Shown: positions 16,870 to 26,535 of the stretch, one piece after another | How the letters are laid out: each line of letters starts with the position of its first letter | How positions within the stretch are numbered: position 1 is the first letter of the stretch | Assembly (NCBI GenBank): GCA_029379225.1 | Contig: JAQYWR010000007.1 | Span: 1 to 64,000, forward strand | Length of the DNA: 64,000 bases | Direction of reading: 5' to 3' | Source: Nostoc sp. S4 | Lineage (GTDB): Bacteria > Cyanobacteriota > Cyanobacteriia > Cyanobacteriales > Nostocaceae | The notes under the pieces: generated by a model | The model's database searches: none | What the model saw: only the letters and a program-made list of their open reading frames with translations | What the model was told of the DNA's origin: nothing | Position numbers and translations under genes: made by a program

Positions 16870-19758
16870 TTACAACCAATTACCCACTAAGACAAATGGT
16901 GCCCAGTAGTAAGGATGACGATATTTTGGCGATCGCAACAAAAACAGTTGAGCAGTACGAAGTGCCTCCGCTTTAGTGACTTCAGGTTTGTTTAATTCCA
17001 AATACAACTTGTTCATTAGTTGGGCTGTCGATTCATCTTGTACCGACCAAAGCGTTGCTAACGTACTACGTGCCCCGGAACGCACCGCTACTCCTGCAAG
17101 TCCTAGAACCGCCCGCCGATCGCCAACTGCGGTTTGACAAGCACTCAAAATTAATAATTCTAAAGGACTGCGACCGGGGCGAGCGCGTGCTTGCAATAAT
17201 TGGTCTAATTCTTTAACATTGATGCGACCATCCCAAGTCAATAAAAAGGTATTTTCAGCTTGAGAAGAAAACTGACCGTGGGTTGCTAGGTGAACGATGG
17301 GGAAAAGGGCATTGTTGATTTGAACTTTCAGCCGATTGCGGGTAAAGTTTTGGTTTAAAAGAACTTCTGTCGGCACTACCTCGGCAATTTGTTGAACTTC
17401 CTGTTTCACTCCTGGCAGTGAAGAAAACCCTTGTCTAGCCTCAACCAAACCTCCAGCTAAAGTTTGCAATTTGTTTGCAGAAAGCGATCGCGAATATAAC
17501 AGCTGCAAACCTGGACTCAAAGCTAGGTTATATTTTTCAATTAGATATTGCTGCTGCTTGCGATCGTAAAGTACCGACATCGGTACTCCGCGCAGCACTC
17601 CGTCTAGTACAAATGCCAAAGTTTTAATCTTATCTTTTTGCAGTTCTGCCTCAACTGGACGAATTAACCAGTCATAAAAAGTTTGTCGTGCCTGAATTCC
17701 AGTTGAGTCAGAGATATAACGGTTGAAGCCAACGAACAGCTCGTCAAAGACGCGCTCGACTTCCCCAGGCTGAGAAGCCATTAGAGGAGTTGCGTAGTAT
17801 TTTAAGGGTTTTTGAGGTCGAGACAAAATCAGAGCCAGCCGATCTGGCAAAATAATCGAGTAGATGACCGCAGCACTGGGATCTAATTGGTCGATTGGTT
17901 GGGGTTGGCTAGTTACACAAGCTTCCCGAAAAAAGTTAGTCAGTTCTGCTAGCTGGAGTGCTTCTATGACATCACGAGCTTGCTTGAGATTCTCCTGACT
18001 AATCTCTGTTGGTATCTGTTGAGAACCAAGGGGTTGTAAGAGCAAATTGACTAACTCTCGGTAAACTGGTTCTACAGTGTCACGAAAAGTAAATTGAATT
18101 TCTGGATTAATACCAATCAAGTCTTGACGCAAGGACTGAAGAGTTTCATAGGCTATCGTGTAGGCTTGCAGCGCGCTTTTTTGGTCTTGCTGAGTTTGAT
18201 AAATCCGTCCTAACTGCCACTGCCACAGATAGGTAATACTAGAACCAGTGAAAGCAGATTTCTGCTGCAAGGCTTGTTGAGTTAATTGTCGTGCCTGTGC
18301 CAAGTTTCCCGTTTGCTGATAAACTCCTCCTAGATAACCACGAGCATCAGCTTCGGCTTGCCTGTCTTTTAATTGTTGGGCTTGGTTGAGAGCTGTTTGT
18401 AAAATTTGGCTAATTTCCGACCATGAAGGAATTTTTGATGATTCAAGAGTCTTAACACCAGCGTTTGTAGATGCATTTTTGACAAAGCTACATAGTTGCA
18501 GAATTGGGGATACAGCATTTGATGTTTCACTCAGTCCCGATCGCAGACACATCAAACTCTGGGCAAAATTGATATGAGCATAGACAGTTGGATGGCTAGC
18601 AGATAAGTTACTGAGGCTAGATGTAATTTTGGACAGCAGGGTTGGGACTTCAGCCCATTGTTGAGTTTGTACCAAGAGGCTAAATCGATTCAATTGCGCT
18701 TGGCTTTTGATGTCTGCTGATATAGATGATTCAGCTTGGCGATAGCAACTAGCCGCTTGTTGATAAAATTCCATAACATTGTCTGTACTTGCTACTGAAA
18801 TGCAGTCTGTAGTCTGTGTAGACGGCTGTTGGCTGTTTTGTTGTAACTGCATCTTTTTGTTGCCCAAGGCTCGCGCTGTGTTGCCTAAACTCAGGTAAGT
18901 AGCAGCCAGATTTGGTAAATCGCCTGATTGTTGAGCTAATTGCCCAGCTGTCAATAAGACCGTTTGCGATTGTTCGAGTTGACTAACAACGCGTAAAACA
19001 TTACCAAGACTGCGTAAAGCCAAGATGTTTAAAGACGAGGAATTTCCTTTATTGACACGTTCTTTTAAGGCTGGCAATTCTTCCTTAGCAATCTGGCAAC
19101 TTTGATAATCCAGCTCTAAAACTTTTAATAAAGTCTTGCAGGCCCTGGGGTAAAGACCTAAATCTTGCATCGCTTGGGCTTGGTTAATTTGGTTTCTAGT
19201 TAAGCCGTTTTGATTGCCGAGAGTTTGATAGATTTGGGCTGCTTGTTGCCAAGTTGCAAGAGCTGCTTCTGATTCTCCGACAGCCAGTTGCAGCTGTCCT
19301 TGAATGTCTAAAGTAGAACTGAGGATTTGCGCTCGCTCTGGTGTCTTTGCTTGTGTTTGAAGAATATTTAAACTTGTAGCGATCGCATTTTTAGCTTGTT
19401 CCCATCTGCCAAGTTGTTGAGCAGTCAAGGAAAGATTGCTTAACGCCATTGCTTGGTTGAGTTTATCTTCTCGCGCTGCAAAAGCCGCAGCAGCCTGTTC
19501 CCACACGCTCAGGGCTGACGCAAATTGTCTGTTTTCGTAAAGCGATTTGCCTTGTTCGACCAAATCGAAAGCCTGCTTTTGAACAGCAGTTGATGCCCAA
19601 ACGCGATCGTTTAGCAGCACTCCGCCCACAGACAAGAAAAATAACAGGACTACCAGAATTAGCGATCGCCTTGGGGAGCGGTTACTTGGCGAGAAAAATG
19701 CCCTAAGCGTAGGCATAGCCCGTCGTAGACATCGCCATCCGTGCTGTTTTAAAGCCAT
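16870..19758 (-). CDS. TPR-CHAT protein (caspase-like peptidase domain)
   Basis: A 962-aa protein. A hydrophobic segment at about residues 32-53 is a signal anchor. Residues about 60-640 are helical tetratricopeptide-like repeats ('ALSVWEQAAAAFAAREDKLNQAMALSNLSL', 'DARGYLGGVYQQTGN'). The C-terminal CHAT domain (about 650-960) has the catalytic His in 'VHLATHGQFSS' and the catalytic Cys in 'LLILSACQTAVGD', so the dyad is intact. CHAT proteins are caspase-fold peptidases; the target is unknown. Residues about 8-18 (RCLRRAMPTLR) are encoded by a repetitive element, so translation may really begin at Met15 (19716). The tpsA gene lies 105 bp upstream on the same strand. Confidence 0.9.
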   Translation of the reverse strand: MALKQHGWRCLRRAMPTLRAFFSPSNRSPRRSLILVVLLFFLSVGGVLLNDRVWASTAVQKQAFDLVEQGKSLYENRQFASALSVWEQAAAAFAAREDKLNQAMALSNLSLTAQQLGRWEQAKNAIATSLNILQTQAKTPERAQILSSTLDIQGQLQLAVGESEAALATWQQAAQIYQTLGNQNGLTRNQINQAQAMQDLGLYPRACKTLLKVLELDYQSCQIAKEELPALKERVNKGNSSSLNILALRSLGNVLRVVSQLEQSQTVLLTAGQLAQQSGDLPNLAATYLSLGNTARALGNKKMQLQQNSQQPSTQTTDCISVASTDNVMEFYQQAASCYRQAESSISADIKSQAQLNRFSLLVQTQQWAEVPTLLSKITSSLSNLSASHPTVYAHINFAQSLMCLRSGLSETSNAVSPILQLCSFVKNASTNAGVKTLESSKIPSWSEISQILQTALNQAQQLKDRQAEADARGYLGGVYQQTGNLAQARQLTQQALQQKSAFTGSSITYLWQWQLGRIYQTQQDQKSALQAYTIAYETLQSLRQDLIGINPEIQFTFRDTVEPVYRELVNLLLQPLGSQQIPTEISQENLKQARDVIEALQLAELTNFFREACVTSQPQPIDQLDPSAAVIYSIILPDRLALILSRPQKPLKYYATPLMASQPGEVERVFDELFVGFNRYISDSTGIQARQTFYDWLIRPVEAELQKDKIKTLAFVLDGVLRGVPMSVLYDRKQQQYLIEKYNLALSPGLQLLYSRSLSANKLQTLAGGLVEARQGFSSLPGVKQEVQQIAEVVPTEVLLNQNFTRNRLKVQINNALFPIVHLATHGQFSSQAENTFLLTWDGRINVKELDQLLQARARPGRSPLELLILSACQTAVGDRRAVLGLAGVAVRSGARSTLATLWSVQDESTAQLMNKLYLELNKPEVTKAEALRTAQLFLLRSPKYRHPYYWAPFVLVGNWL
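19707..19735. repeat. Cyanobacterial 'gcgtaggcatagcc' repeat inside the CHAT gene start
   Basis: The element GCGTAGGCATAGCCCGTCGT... on the plus strand (minus: gcgatgtctacgacgggc...) matches a repeat type often seen between genes in this group of organisms. Here it encodes the N-terminal residues of the CHAT protein. A related word (gcgatgtctacggtgg) occurs at about 54917 upstream of nifH. Confidence 0.55.
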
Positions 19759-19863
19759 ACCTTCTTCTTTTTGTCAAGCTATTTAAGAAAAATGCCTACA
19801 TTCAATCATTTCACGAAATTACTGACATAATATGCCTCTTCTGCCCCCCTGCTCCCCTGCCTC

Positions 19864-22800
19864 TCACCGTGCAGGACAACTACTCAAATTTTTAGCTAAA
19901 CGATGGGTTCCAATAACATTAGGATTGTAGGCGGTAAGAACGATTTCACCTTTATTGTTGAATACCCATCCTTGAGCTGGCACAATTTGGCTAGGGATTT
20001 GGAATTTGAAATTATGTCCAGAGGAGGTTTGCTGTACTGGTTTGACATTCCTATCGCTTGTAACTGGTTCAACTAAACCAACCTGAGTAGCTTCCCGGCT
20101 TAAGTCTTCATTGGGACTAGGAGGTAAACCACCGCGTCCGGTGATGGTGAATTCACTGCCAACACCTCTGCTACAAGGATTTTGGGCAATTTGGTCATTG
20201 GGATCGATAACAGTTGCGGGTAATTCTACTAAATTCCGGCTGGGATCGATTGGTTCATTGATGTTCACCACTCCTGGATTGCCACCAAACTCTGAACTAG
20301 CGGTGATGTCATTTAACATATCTCTTGGCCGATCGCGGAATTCAATACCAAAGATACCAGTAGCTGTGATATCAACACGACCACCGTTACCATAAGTTGC
20401 ATTGGCGGTTATATCACTACCCGTTGGTTGTGAGGGGAACGCAACTAGAAATTGGGTATTAATGTCAATGTTCCCGCCAGTACCAAGTGCCCCTGGTTGG
20501 CTTTGAGTGCCTGCGTTGGTAGTAATTTTGCTGTCGCGCCGCATCTGCAATAAATCTGCTATTTGCAAGGTGATATTGCCACCTGTTTCTTTGGCAGTTT
20601 CGGCTGAGATTGTTCCCCCGTCCAAAGTCAAAGAGTTGGCTTGCACATCTATATTGCCTCCGGTTCCAGTTCCTCTGCTATTCACAGAGAGTTGGGCACC
20701 ATTTTGAATTAGGACATTTTTGGGGGAGCCTAGCACGAAGATTTTACCGCCAGCACTGGTAGAAGTATTTTCAGTCTGAGCTAAAACTGCGGTTCCTAAA
20801 TCAGAGAGAGTAAGGCTATTTTGCGCGTTCAAATAAATATTGCCTGCTTCAGAACTAGCTGAAGTGTTAGTACGGATTTGTCCGGTATTGAAGAGGTCAA
20901 TAGTATTAGCCGTGACATCAATATCACCAGCTTTACCATTTCCATTAGTATTAGCACTGATAAAAGCTGCATTACTTACTTGCAACCGAGGAGCGTTGAT
21001 TGTAATTCCCTGTGAGGCTCCATCTGCGCCAGTTCCAACTTCACTGGCAAGAGTGGAACTTAGGGAGCGATCGCGAGATGTGCCGTCAATAACTACATTA
21101 TCGGTAGCTGTAACTCGAATCGCGCCGGAATTGCCCTTTCCTAATGTATTAGTATTTAACTGAGCGCCATTGGTTACTCTCAGGATGGGAGTATTGATTT
21201 CAATCCCTCCAGAATTGCCTATAGCAGCAGCCGTAACTTGGCTAGTTGCAGCACTGCCGTTACCTTTGCTCGATTCCCCATCAAAGATTACGCGATCGCT
21301 AGCAATTATGCCGATCGCGCCTGCATCACCAGAACTTTTGGTACTGGCATCCAGAAACGCGCCTTTCGTTACCTCTAAGAGCGGAGTATTAATCGCAATC
21401 CCGCCCGATTTTCCCACAGCTCCGTCATAAACTTGACTCAGTACAGATGTGCGGAAGTTATATATAGATTCGCCATCTACCAGTACCCGATTACGGGCAT
21501 TAATGGCGATTATGCCTGCATTCCCTTGCCCGGAAGTACTAGCACTGAGTTGAGCGCCATTGGTAATGGCAAAACTTCCTGCATTAATCTCGATGTTGCC
21601 TGAGTTGCCGACAGCATTTTGTTGCACTTGGCTAAATACTGTACTCAAGAAATTTTTCTGGGATTCGCCATCTACCACTACCCCATCGCGGGCATTAATG
21701 GCGATTGTGCCTCCATTCCCCTGTCCGGAAGTACTTGCACTGAGTTGAGCGCCGTTGGTAATAGCAACACTACCTGCGTTAATCTCAATGCCGCCCGATC
21801 TACCAACAGCTCCCTTTTCCACTTGACTTTGTACTGCACTCAGGGAATTGTAACGAGATTCTCCCTCAAAGACCGCTTGACCTGCGGCAGTAATGCGAAT
21901 CTTCCCAGAATCTCCTGTGCCTAAAGTGTTGGTATCGAGGAAACCACCATTCGTTACCTGAACGCTACCAGCGTTAATCTCAATCCCGCCGGAATTGCCT
22001 TGGGCATTTTCTCTAACTTGACTTAGTAGCGAGCTGCGCGGATCGATGATAGATTGCCCATCAATAACTACTCGATCGCTGGCGATCGCTCGGATTGTAC
22101 CTGAATTTCCCTGACCTTGGGTACTTGCATTCAGCTGAGCGCCATCACTCACTTCCAGAGAATTAGCTTTAATATTAATGTCACCAGAGTTACCTTGCGC
22201 TCCAGCCTCTACTTGATTGAATGCTCCACTGATTGCCCTATTGGGAGATACGCCACTAAAAACTACGCGATCGCTGGCATTAATTTCAATATTTCCTGCC
22301 TGAGTTCCAGGTGAACCCAAACCTGGGCCTATTCCAGCGAATAACCGACCTCCTCCTTGAATATTGACGTTACGACCGTTAATTACAATACTACCGCCAC
22401 CTCCACCCGTAACATTCACCACTGCTTCTTTAGAGAGGGACACATCACCGCGTTCAACACCATTGGGAAAATTTAGAGAAGCAACTCTTGGTATTCCTTG
22501 GGACTCTTGAATATTAAAACCAACTGTTCCCGCACCAGTCAATCCTCCTAACTCAATGCGACCCCCAGCTACCTGTAAGTTTCCCCCATCAAGAATCACA
22601 TTTCCACCGACCAGCGCCAAAGTATTCTCCGGCAGTAAGTAAAGACCAACAGATTGATTGACAATGCTTTCGGGATTTTGTCTCAATTGCAAAGCCACAG
22701 GAATATTTACTGTTAAAAGTGGTGGGGCTTGCGGGTTTGTGGCGCTAAACTTCAACCCATTATCAAACACTAGACTATCTGCACTAGAAGCTACAAACGA

Positions 22801-23226
22801 ACCTCCTAAATCCAAACGAGCATTGGGGCCAAAGACAATTCCGTGAGGATTAATGAAAAATAAATTGGCGTTGCCTAAAACTCCGAGAGTTCCTAGAAGA
22901 TTTGAGGCATTATTCCCTGTCACCCGCGTCAAAATATTGCTAATTCCACCTGGATTTGTAAAATAGGCTTTTGCTCCGTTGTTAACATTAAATTCCTGGA
23001 AGCTGTGAAATAAATTGCTTCCTTGAATTGCTCCCCCATTAATTCTGTCGATCGGACTGCCGTTAAGATTATCTGGTACTACAACTGAATTTTGATTGCC
23101 TAGAGTTCCATCAGGGATGATTTGGGCTTTTACCGGAAAAGAAGCAATACCAGACAACAAAACCAACACAAGATTCATCTTAATTAGAGATGTATGAGAC
23201 AGGAGCTTACGCTTGAGATGTTGCAT
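19864..23226 (-). CDS. TpsA: filamentous haemagglutinin-type exoprotein (two-partner secretion)
   Basis: A 1120-aa secreted beta-helix protein. A signal peptide (about residues 1-34, ending PVKAQ) leads into the TPS secretion domain (about 35-270) with the diagnostic 'NLFFINPHGIVFGPNARLDL' and 'GRIELGGL'. The middle (about 340-830) is an array of about seven degenerate units of 65-75 residues, each built as 'GxIxINAxxxxVxNGAxLxxxT', 'GxGxxGxIxIxAxDxVxxDGxS' and 'SxVxSQV'. A non-repeat C-terminus follows ('NPCSRGVGSEFTITGRGGLP'). It is probably an adhesin or cell-surface filament exported by the TpsB encoded 104 bp upstream. Confidence 0.93.
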   Translation of the reverse strand: MQHLKRKLLSHTSLIKMNLVLVLLSGIASFPVKAQIIPDGTLGNQNSVVVPDNLNGSPIDRINGGAIQGSNLFHSFQEFNVNNGAKAYFTNPGGISNILTRVTGNNASNLLGTLGVLGNANLFFINPHGIVFGPNARLDLGGSFVASSADSLVFDNGLKFSATNPQAPPLLTVNIPVALQLRQNPESIVNQSVGLYLLPENTLALVGGNVILDGGNLQVAGGRIELGGLTGAGTVGFNIQESQGIPRVASLNFPNGVERGDVSLSKEAVVNVTGGGGGSIVINGRNVNIQGGGRLFAGIGPGLGSPGTQAGNIEINASDRVVFSGVSPNRAISGAFNQVEAGAQGNSGDINIKANSLEVSDGAQLNASTQGQGNSGTIRAIASDRVVIDGQSIIDPRSSLLSQVRENAQGNSGGIEINAGSVQVTNGGFLDTNTLGTGDSGKIRITAAGQAVFEGESRYNSLSAVQSQVEKGAVGRSGGIEINAGSVAITNGAQLSASTSGQGNGGTIAINARDGVVVDGESQKNFLSTVFSQVQQNAVGNSGNIEINAGSFAITNGAQLSASTSGQGNAGIIAINARNRVLVDGESIYNFRTSVLSQVYDGAVGKSGGIAINTPLLEVTKGAFLDASTKSSGDAGAIGIIASDRVIFDGESSKGNGSAATSQVTAAAIGNSGGIEINTPILRVTNGAQLNTNTLGKGNSGAIRVTATDNVVIDGTSRDRSLSSTLASEVGTGADGASQGITINAPRLQVSNAAFISANTNGNGKAGDIDVTANTIDLFNTGQIRTNTSASSEAGNIYLNAQNSLTLSDLGTAVLAQTENTSTSAGGKIFVLGSPKNVLIQNGAQLSVNSRGTGTGGNIDVQANSLTLDGGTISAETAKETGGNITLQIADLLQMRRDSKITTNAGTQSQPGALGTGGNIDINTQFLVAFPSQPTGSDITANATYGNGGRVDITATGIFGIEFRDRPRDMLNDITASSEFGGNPGVVNINEPIDPSRNLVELPATVIDPNDQIAQNPCSRGVGSEFTITGRGGLPPSPNEDLSREATQVGLVEPVTSDRNVKPVQQTSSGHNFKFQIPSQIVPAQGWVFNNKGEIVLTAYNPNVIGTHRLAKNLSSCPAR

Positions 23227-23330
23227 TTTTGATTCTTAAATTTTTACTAATCAGCCATTCATAAGAAAATTTCACAAACCTTGCGATGAAAAAGGAATAT
23301 CCCCTACACCCTATACCCCACACCCTTTTT

Positions 23331-25247
23331 TTAGAAAGGACTTCCCACTATTGAGAAATAAAAACCGTCTTCCTGTAAAGTCCTGCCTGTGTCTTGAATA
23401 TCTGTTAATGGAATCCCATAATCAAGACGAGCATTGAGGCGATCGCTCATTTGCCACTGTAAACCCAATCCCAACCCCAGCAAGGTATTAGGATTTGGGT
23501 TAGGATTGTCAGAACTATTCCAACCCACACCAAAATCAATAAACGGCACTACTTGCAAAATTCCTCCAACATTTTTTACCCGCAGTACTGGCAATTGCAC
23601 TTCTGCTGATGCAAAAAAGCCATTATCTATCAACAGAACATCCTGTCGATAACCCCGGACGCTATACAATCCACCCAGCGCAAATTGCTCTAAAGGCACA
23701 AGGGCGCGAGTTGACAATTGCAAATCAGAACGTATCACCAGTAAAGTCTGCGGTGCTAAAACTCGCACGTATTGTCCTTGCCCTCGCCAGGAAAAAAACC
23801 GAGTATCAGGAGGGTCATTGTTGACTGTAGCATTAAAGATATCTAAACCCAAGTTAAATTGAGAGCGTAGAGCTAAGGCTTGTTGAGAATTTTGCTGCTG
23901 ATATTCCTGGTAAAATTGCAAGGCTGAGATCCGAGTCTCTCCTTTTTCATCAGCACCTGCTGAAAGAGGAAAACCACTACCTAACAGTTGAGATTTGCTT
24001 TCTTGTCGTAACGCGGATAGACCCACAGCAAATTCTTTGTTGGGAGATAAGATTAAAGGTTGGCGAAAACCTAACTCGAAGTAATTAGAATTACCAATAA
24101 TATCTATGCGGTCAAAGGGTGGTTCGACAATTTCGGTATTTGTCAATCCACCTCTGAGGGTAATTGCGCCATTACGAGGATTAACAGGTATGTTGTAGCG
24201 CAAGTCAAGGGCGTTGCTACCATCAGTATTGATATATTCCAAATTCAAGGCATCCCCAAAACCGAGTAAATTTCCTTGGTTAATGCGGACACCACGGCGT
24301 AAGCTACCAACGCTAGGCGCACGACCATTATCTAGAAAAAATTCTGTATTAAACGAGTCGGCTTCTACTACCTTGACTGTTAGTATACTTAATTCCGGAC
24401 GCGACCCAGCAGACAATTCGGCTGATATATTCTGAATTAGGGGGTCGAGTTGTAATAGTTGCAAAGCTGACAGCAAGTGCTTTTGATTCAGAGGTCTAGT
24501 GGTGGCTAATGCTAATCTGCTCTTGATGTAGTTCGAGTTCAATCGTCGTGTACCCGTGACCGCAATTTCTTCTAGTCCTCCTTCAATAATCTGGATTTTG
24601 ACGACAGACCCCTGTTGAGATAAGGTTTGACCAGCTGGAATCACAGCACCGCAATTAATATACCCCGCATCGGTGTAGAGTTTAGTTATAGCAGCCTCGA
24701 CTTGAAGTAATTCTGCAAAGGTTAGCGATCGCTTGGTAAATTGAGCAGTAACTTCGGTTAACTTTTTATCGCTAAATGCTGTATTTCCATCAAACTCGAA
24801 TTTGTTAACAATAATAGTTTGGGGAAGGTCTAAGCGTTCTTCAGAAGGGGGAGTTTGAGCAGGAAGCTCAAGGTCAGGTTTTAGTCGTGGCTGCGGGATA
24901 GGTATCGGCTGTTTTGGCGGTTTTGAGTCGAGAACCTGAGACAAAATTGGCAATGATGTCAATTGATTCGATTTTAATAAGCTTATTGTTTGTACTTGGC
25001 TGTGATGGAGTTGAGGCTTGCTAGTTAACAGGCTTTCTCGCACGCTTGCGTTTTCAATTTTGTTAACAGACTGTCCCTTGCTTTTAACGCTGAAACTGAA
25101 GCGCGAACTGTTAGCACTTTGGAGTTTATCAAGCGAAATATGAGCCAAAGCGCCATCTTTATCGAAGGCAATTAACACTCCTAGTATTACCAACATTTTT
25201 AAAGCTAGTGTTAAACACCAGAAGGATGGACACCATACTTTCGTCAT
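23331..25247 (-). CDS. TpsB: ShlB/FhaC-family outer-membrane transporter
   Basis: A 638-aa protein. A signal segment (about residues 10-35) and a low-complexity Pro-rich linker (about 108-140) precede two POTRA domains (about 145-300: 'KFEFDGNTAFSDKKL', 'VVKIQIIEGGLEEIAVTGTRRL'). A 16-strand beta-barrel fills the rest, including the conserved lid-loop motif 'LEQFALGGLYSVRGYRQD' (about residues 520-537; VRGY matches the family VRGF/Y). It translocates the TpsA product across the outer membrane using its TPS domain as address. It is the first gene of the leftward tpsB-tpsA-CHAT-DUF928 series. Confidence 0.93.
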   Translation of the reverse strand: MTKVWCPSFWCLTLALKMLVILGVLIAFDKDGALAHISLDKLQSANSSRFSFSVKSKGQSVNKIENASVRESLLTSKPQLHHSQVQTISLLKSNQLTSLPILSQVLDSKPPKQPIPIPQPRLKPDLELPAQTPPSEERLDLPQTIIVNKFEFDGNTAFSDKKLTEVTAQFTKRSLTFAELLQVEAAITKLYTDAGYINCGAVIPAGQTLSQQGSVVKIQIIEGGLEEIAVTGTRRLNSNYIKSRLALATTRPLNQKHLLSALQLLQLDPLIQNISAELSAGSRPELSILTVKVVEADSFNTEFFLDNGRAPSVGSLRRGVRINQGNLLGFGDALNLEYINTDGSNALDLRYNIPVNPRNGAITLRGGLTNTEIVEPPFDRIDIIGNSNYFELGFRQPLILSPNKEFAVGLSALRQESKSQLLGSGFPLSAGADEKGETRISALQFYQEYQQQNSQQALALRSQFNLGLDIFNATVNNDPPDTRFFSWRGQGQYVRVLAPQTLLVIRSDLQLSTRALVPLEQFALGGLYSVRGYRQDVLLIDNGFFASAEVQLPVLRVKNVGGILQVVPFIDFGVGWNSSDNPNPNPNTLLGLGLGLQWQMSDRLNARLDYGIPLTDIQDTGRTLQEDGFYFSIVGSPF

Positions 25248-25538
25248 TATTAATAATGTAGAAGTTTTATACTGTACAAATTAACCAAAATTTGAATGAC
25301 AATATTTGGTCATTGCCAGCGCCATACAAGTTTTATCATGATTTTGCAGTCCTTGTACCAACAAGCTGATGCATTAGGGCAGTTAGATTGCAAAGTGCAT
25401 TATTTTGACAAATCTAGTAATCTTAAATCATTCGTGATAAATTTAGAAACAATTAGACGAATATAATTCGCTACTTGATAAAATTTTACTATATTATTAT
25501 TCATATTTTTTCACAATTAATTTAGAACTGCTATAGCT

Positions 25539-26495
25539 ATGCGTACTCATCTTCTTTCAACAATTCTGGGGTTAACCACGATTTCTGTATGCACATCTTT
25601 ACCTGTTCGGGCTGCAACTTTCAACTACGACCAATTAAAAAATATTTCATTACGACCAATCAACTCTGAGAACCGCCTAACTTTTTCTGGAGAGCCATTT
25701 CAGAACCAGGGATATACAGTTTTCTCCAATCTAAATCCCACTTCCCTAGATTCTGGTCATCAAGTTATCAGCCTAAATGGATTAGGTAATGCTCCTTATT
25801 ACGTGACCGGTCGCCAGGGAAGTCCAGAAGTTCCTGCAAGTGGTGCGACTAGAGCGACGAGTGTAACTGAAATCGCTGGCTTTCCTACATTTAGTAGCTA
25901 TCTGAAAAACAATGGAATTCAGCTAGATAGTATTGGCTTTGGCTTTGGTCAAAAAAGTGACCGTGATTTTACTAAAACGTGGAATTTGGGAGACGACAAT
26001 CTCGGCAAAGATTGGTTCGGTAGTCCCGATTCAACCATTGAGGAAAAAATCTATAAAGCTAATCCAGATGATGTGGAAGTGTTTCTCTCTTTTGGCAGAC
26101 AAAAGATAGTTAATTTAGGGTATTCAGATATTTACGCAGCTATAGATTACGGTTCTACAACATCAGTTTCTGATGATAGCGATGTTGCTTTTACCGAGCC
26201 AATTACAGTCACAAAGGTAACCGGACTAAATTCGGTTGAGGACGCTTTAGCTAATGCTTTCTTACAAGATGTTGCTGCTGGTGGTGGTAAAGTTCAGCTA
26301 GTTCACGAAGAATACCAACCTGACGAAACTAATTTTATTATTGGAAATGGATTCGGCGGTATAAATCTGCGATTTGGAGCTTCTATCCGAATCGTAAGAA
26401 CTCCAGCAGTACCCGAACCTACTTCTGCATTGGGGTTATTAATGTTTGGAGCTTTGAATGCAATTTATTATGTAAAAAAACAAAAAACCAAGTAA
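25539..26495 (+). CDS. PEP-CTERM sorting-domain exported protein
   Basis: A 318-aa protein with an N-terminal signal peptide (cleavage near PVRAAT) and a C-terminal PEP-CTERM tripartite tail: 'VPEPTS', a hydrophobic helix (ALGLLMFGALNAIYYV) and a basic end (KKQKTK). The tail directs processing by an exosortase-type enzyme, so the protein is likely released or surface-bound. The body (about residues 25-290) has no domain I know. It is divergent from tpsB and convergent with devA, with only 40 bp to the latter. Confidence 0.8.
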   Translation: MRTHLLSTILGLTTISVCTSLPVRAATFNYDQLKNISLRPINSENRLTFSGEPFQNQGYTVFSNLNPTSLDSGHQVISLNGLGNAPYYVTGRQGSPEVPASGATRATSVTEIAGFPTFSSYLKNNGIQLDSIGFGFGQKSDRDFTKTWNLGDDNLGKDWFGSPDSTIEEKIYKANPDDVEVFLSFGRQKIVNLGYSDIYAAIDYGSTTSVSDDSDVAFTEPITVTKVTGLNSVEDALANAFLQDVAAGGGKVQLVHEEYQPDETNFIIGNGFGGINLRFGASIRIVRTPAVPEPTSALGLLMFGALNAIYYVKKQKTK

Positions 26496-26497
26496 GA

Positions 26498-26524
26498 GGC
26501 AGGGGAAGCAGGGGGGCTTCTGCC
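26498..26524. terminator. Possible bidirectional hairpin between convergent genes
   Basis: GGCAG and GAAGC on the left pair with GCTTC and (C)TGCC on the right around a G-run loop, between the PEP-CTERM gene and devA. There is no clear U-tract, and the arms are built from the GGCAG repeat word, so termination activity is uncertain. Confidence 0.35.
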
Positions 26525-26535
26525 TTCTGCCTTCT

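Noticed and set aside
20111..23824. Several long plus-strand open frames opposite tpsA and tpsB
   Set aside because: They are antisense shadows of strongly supported minus-strand genes, caused by repetitive Gly/Asn/Ser codons.
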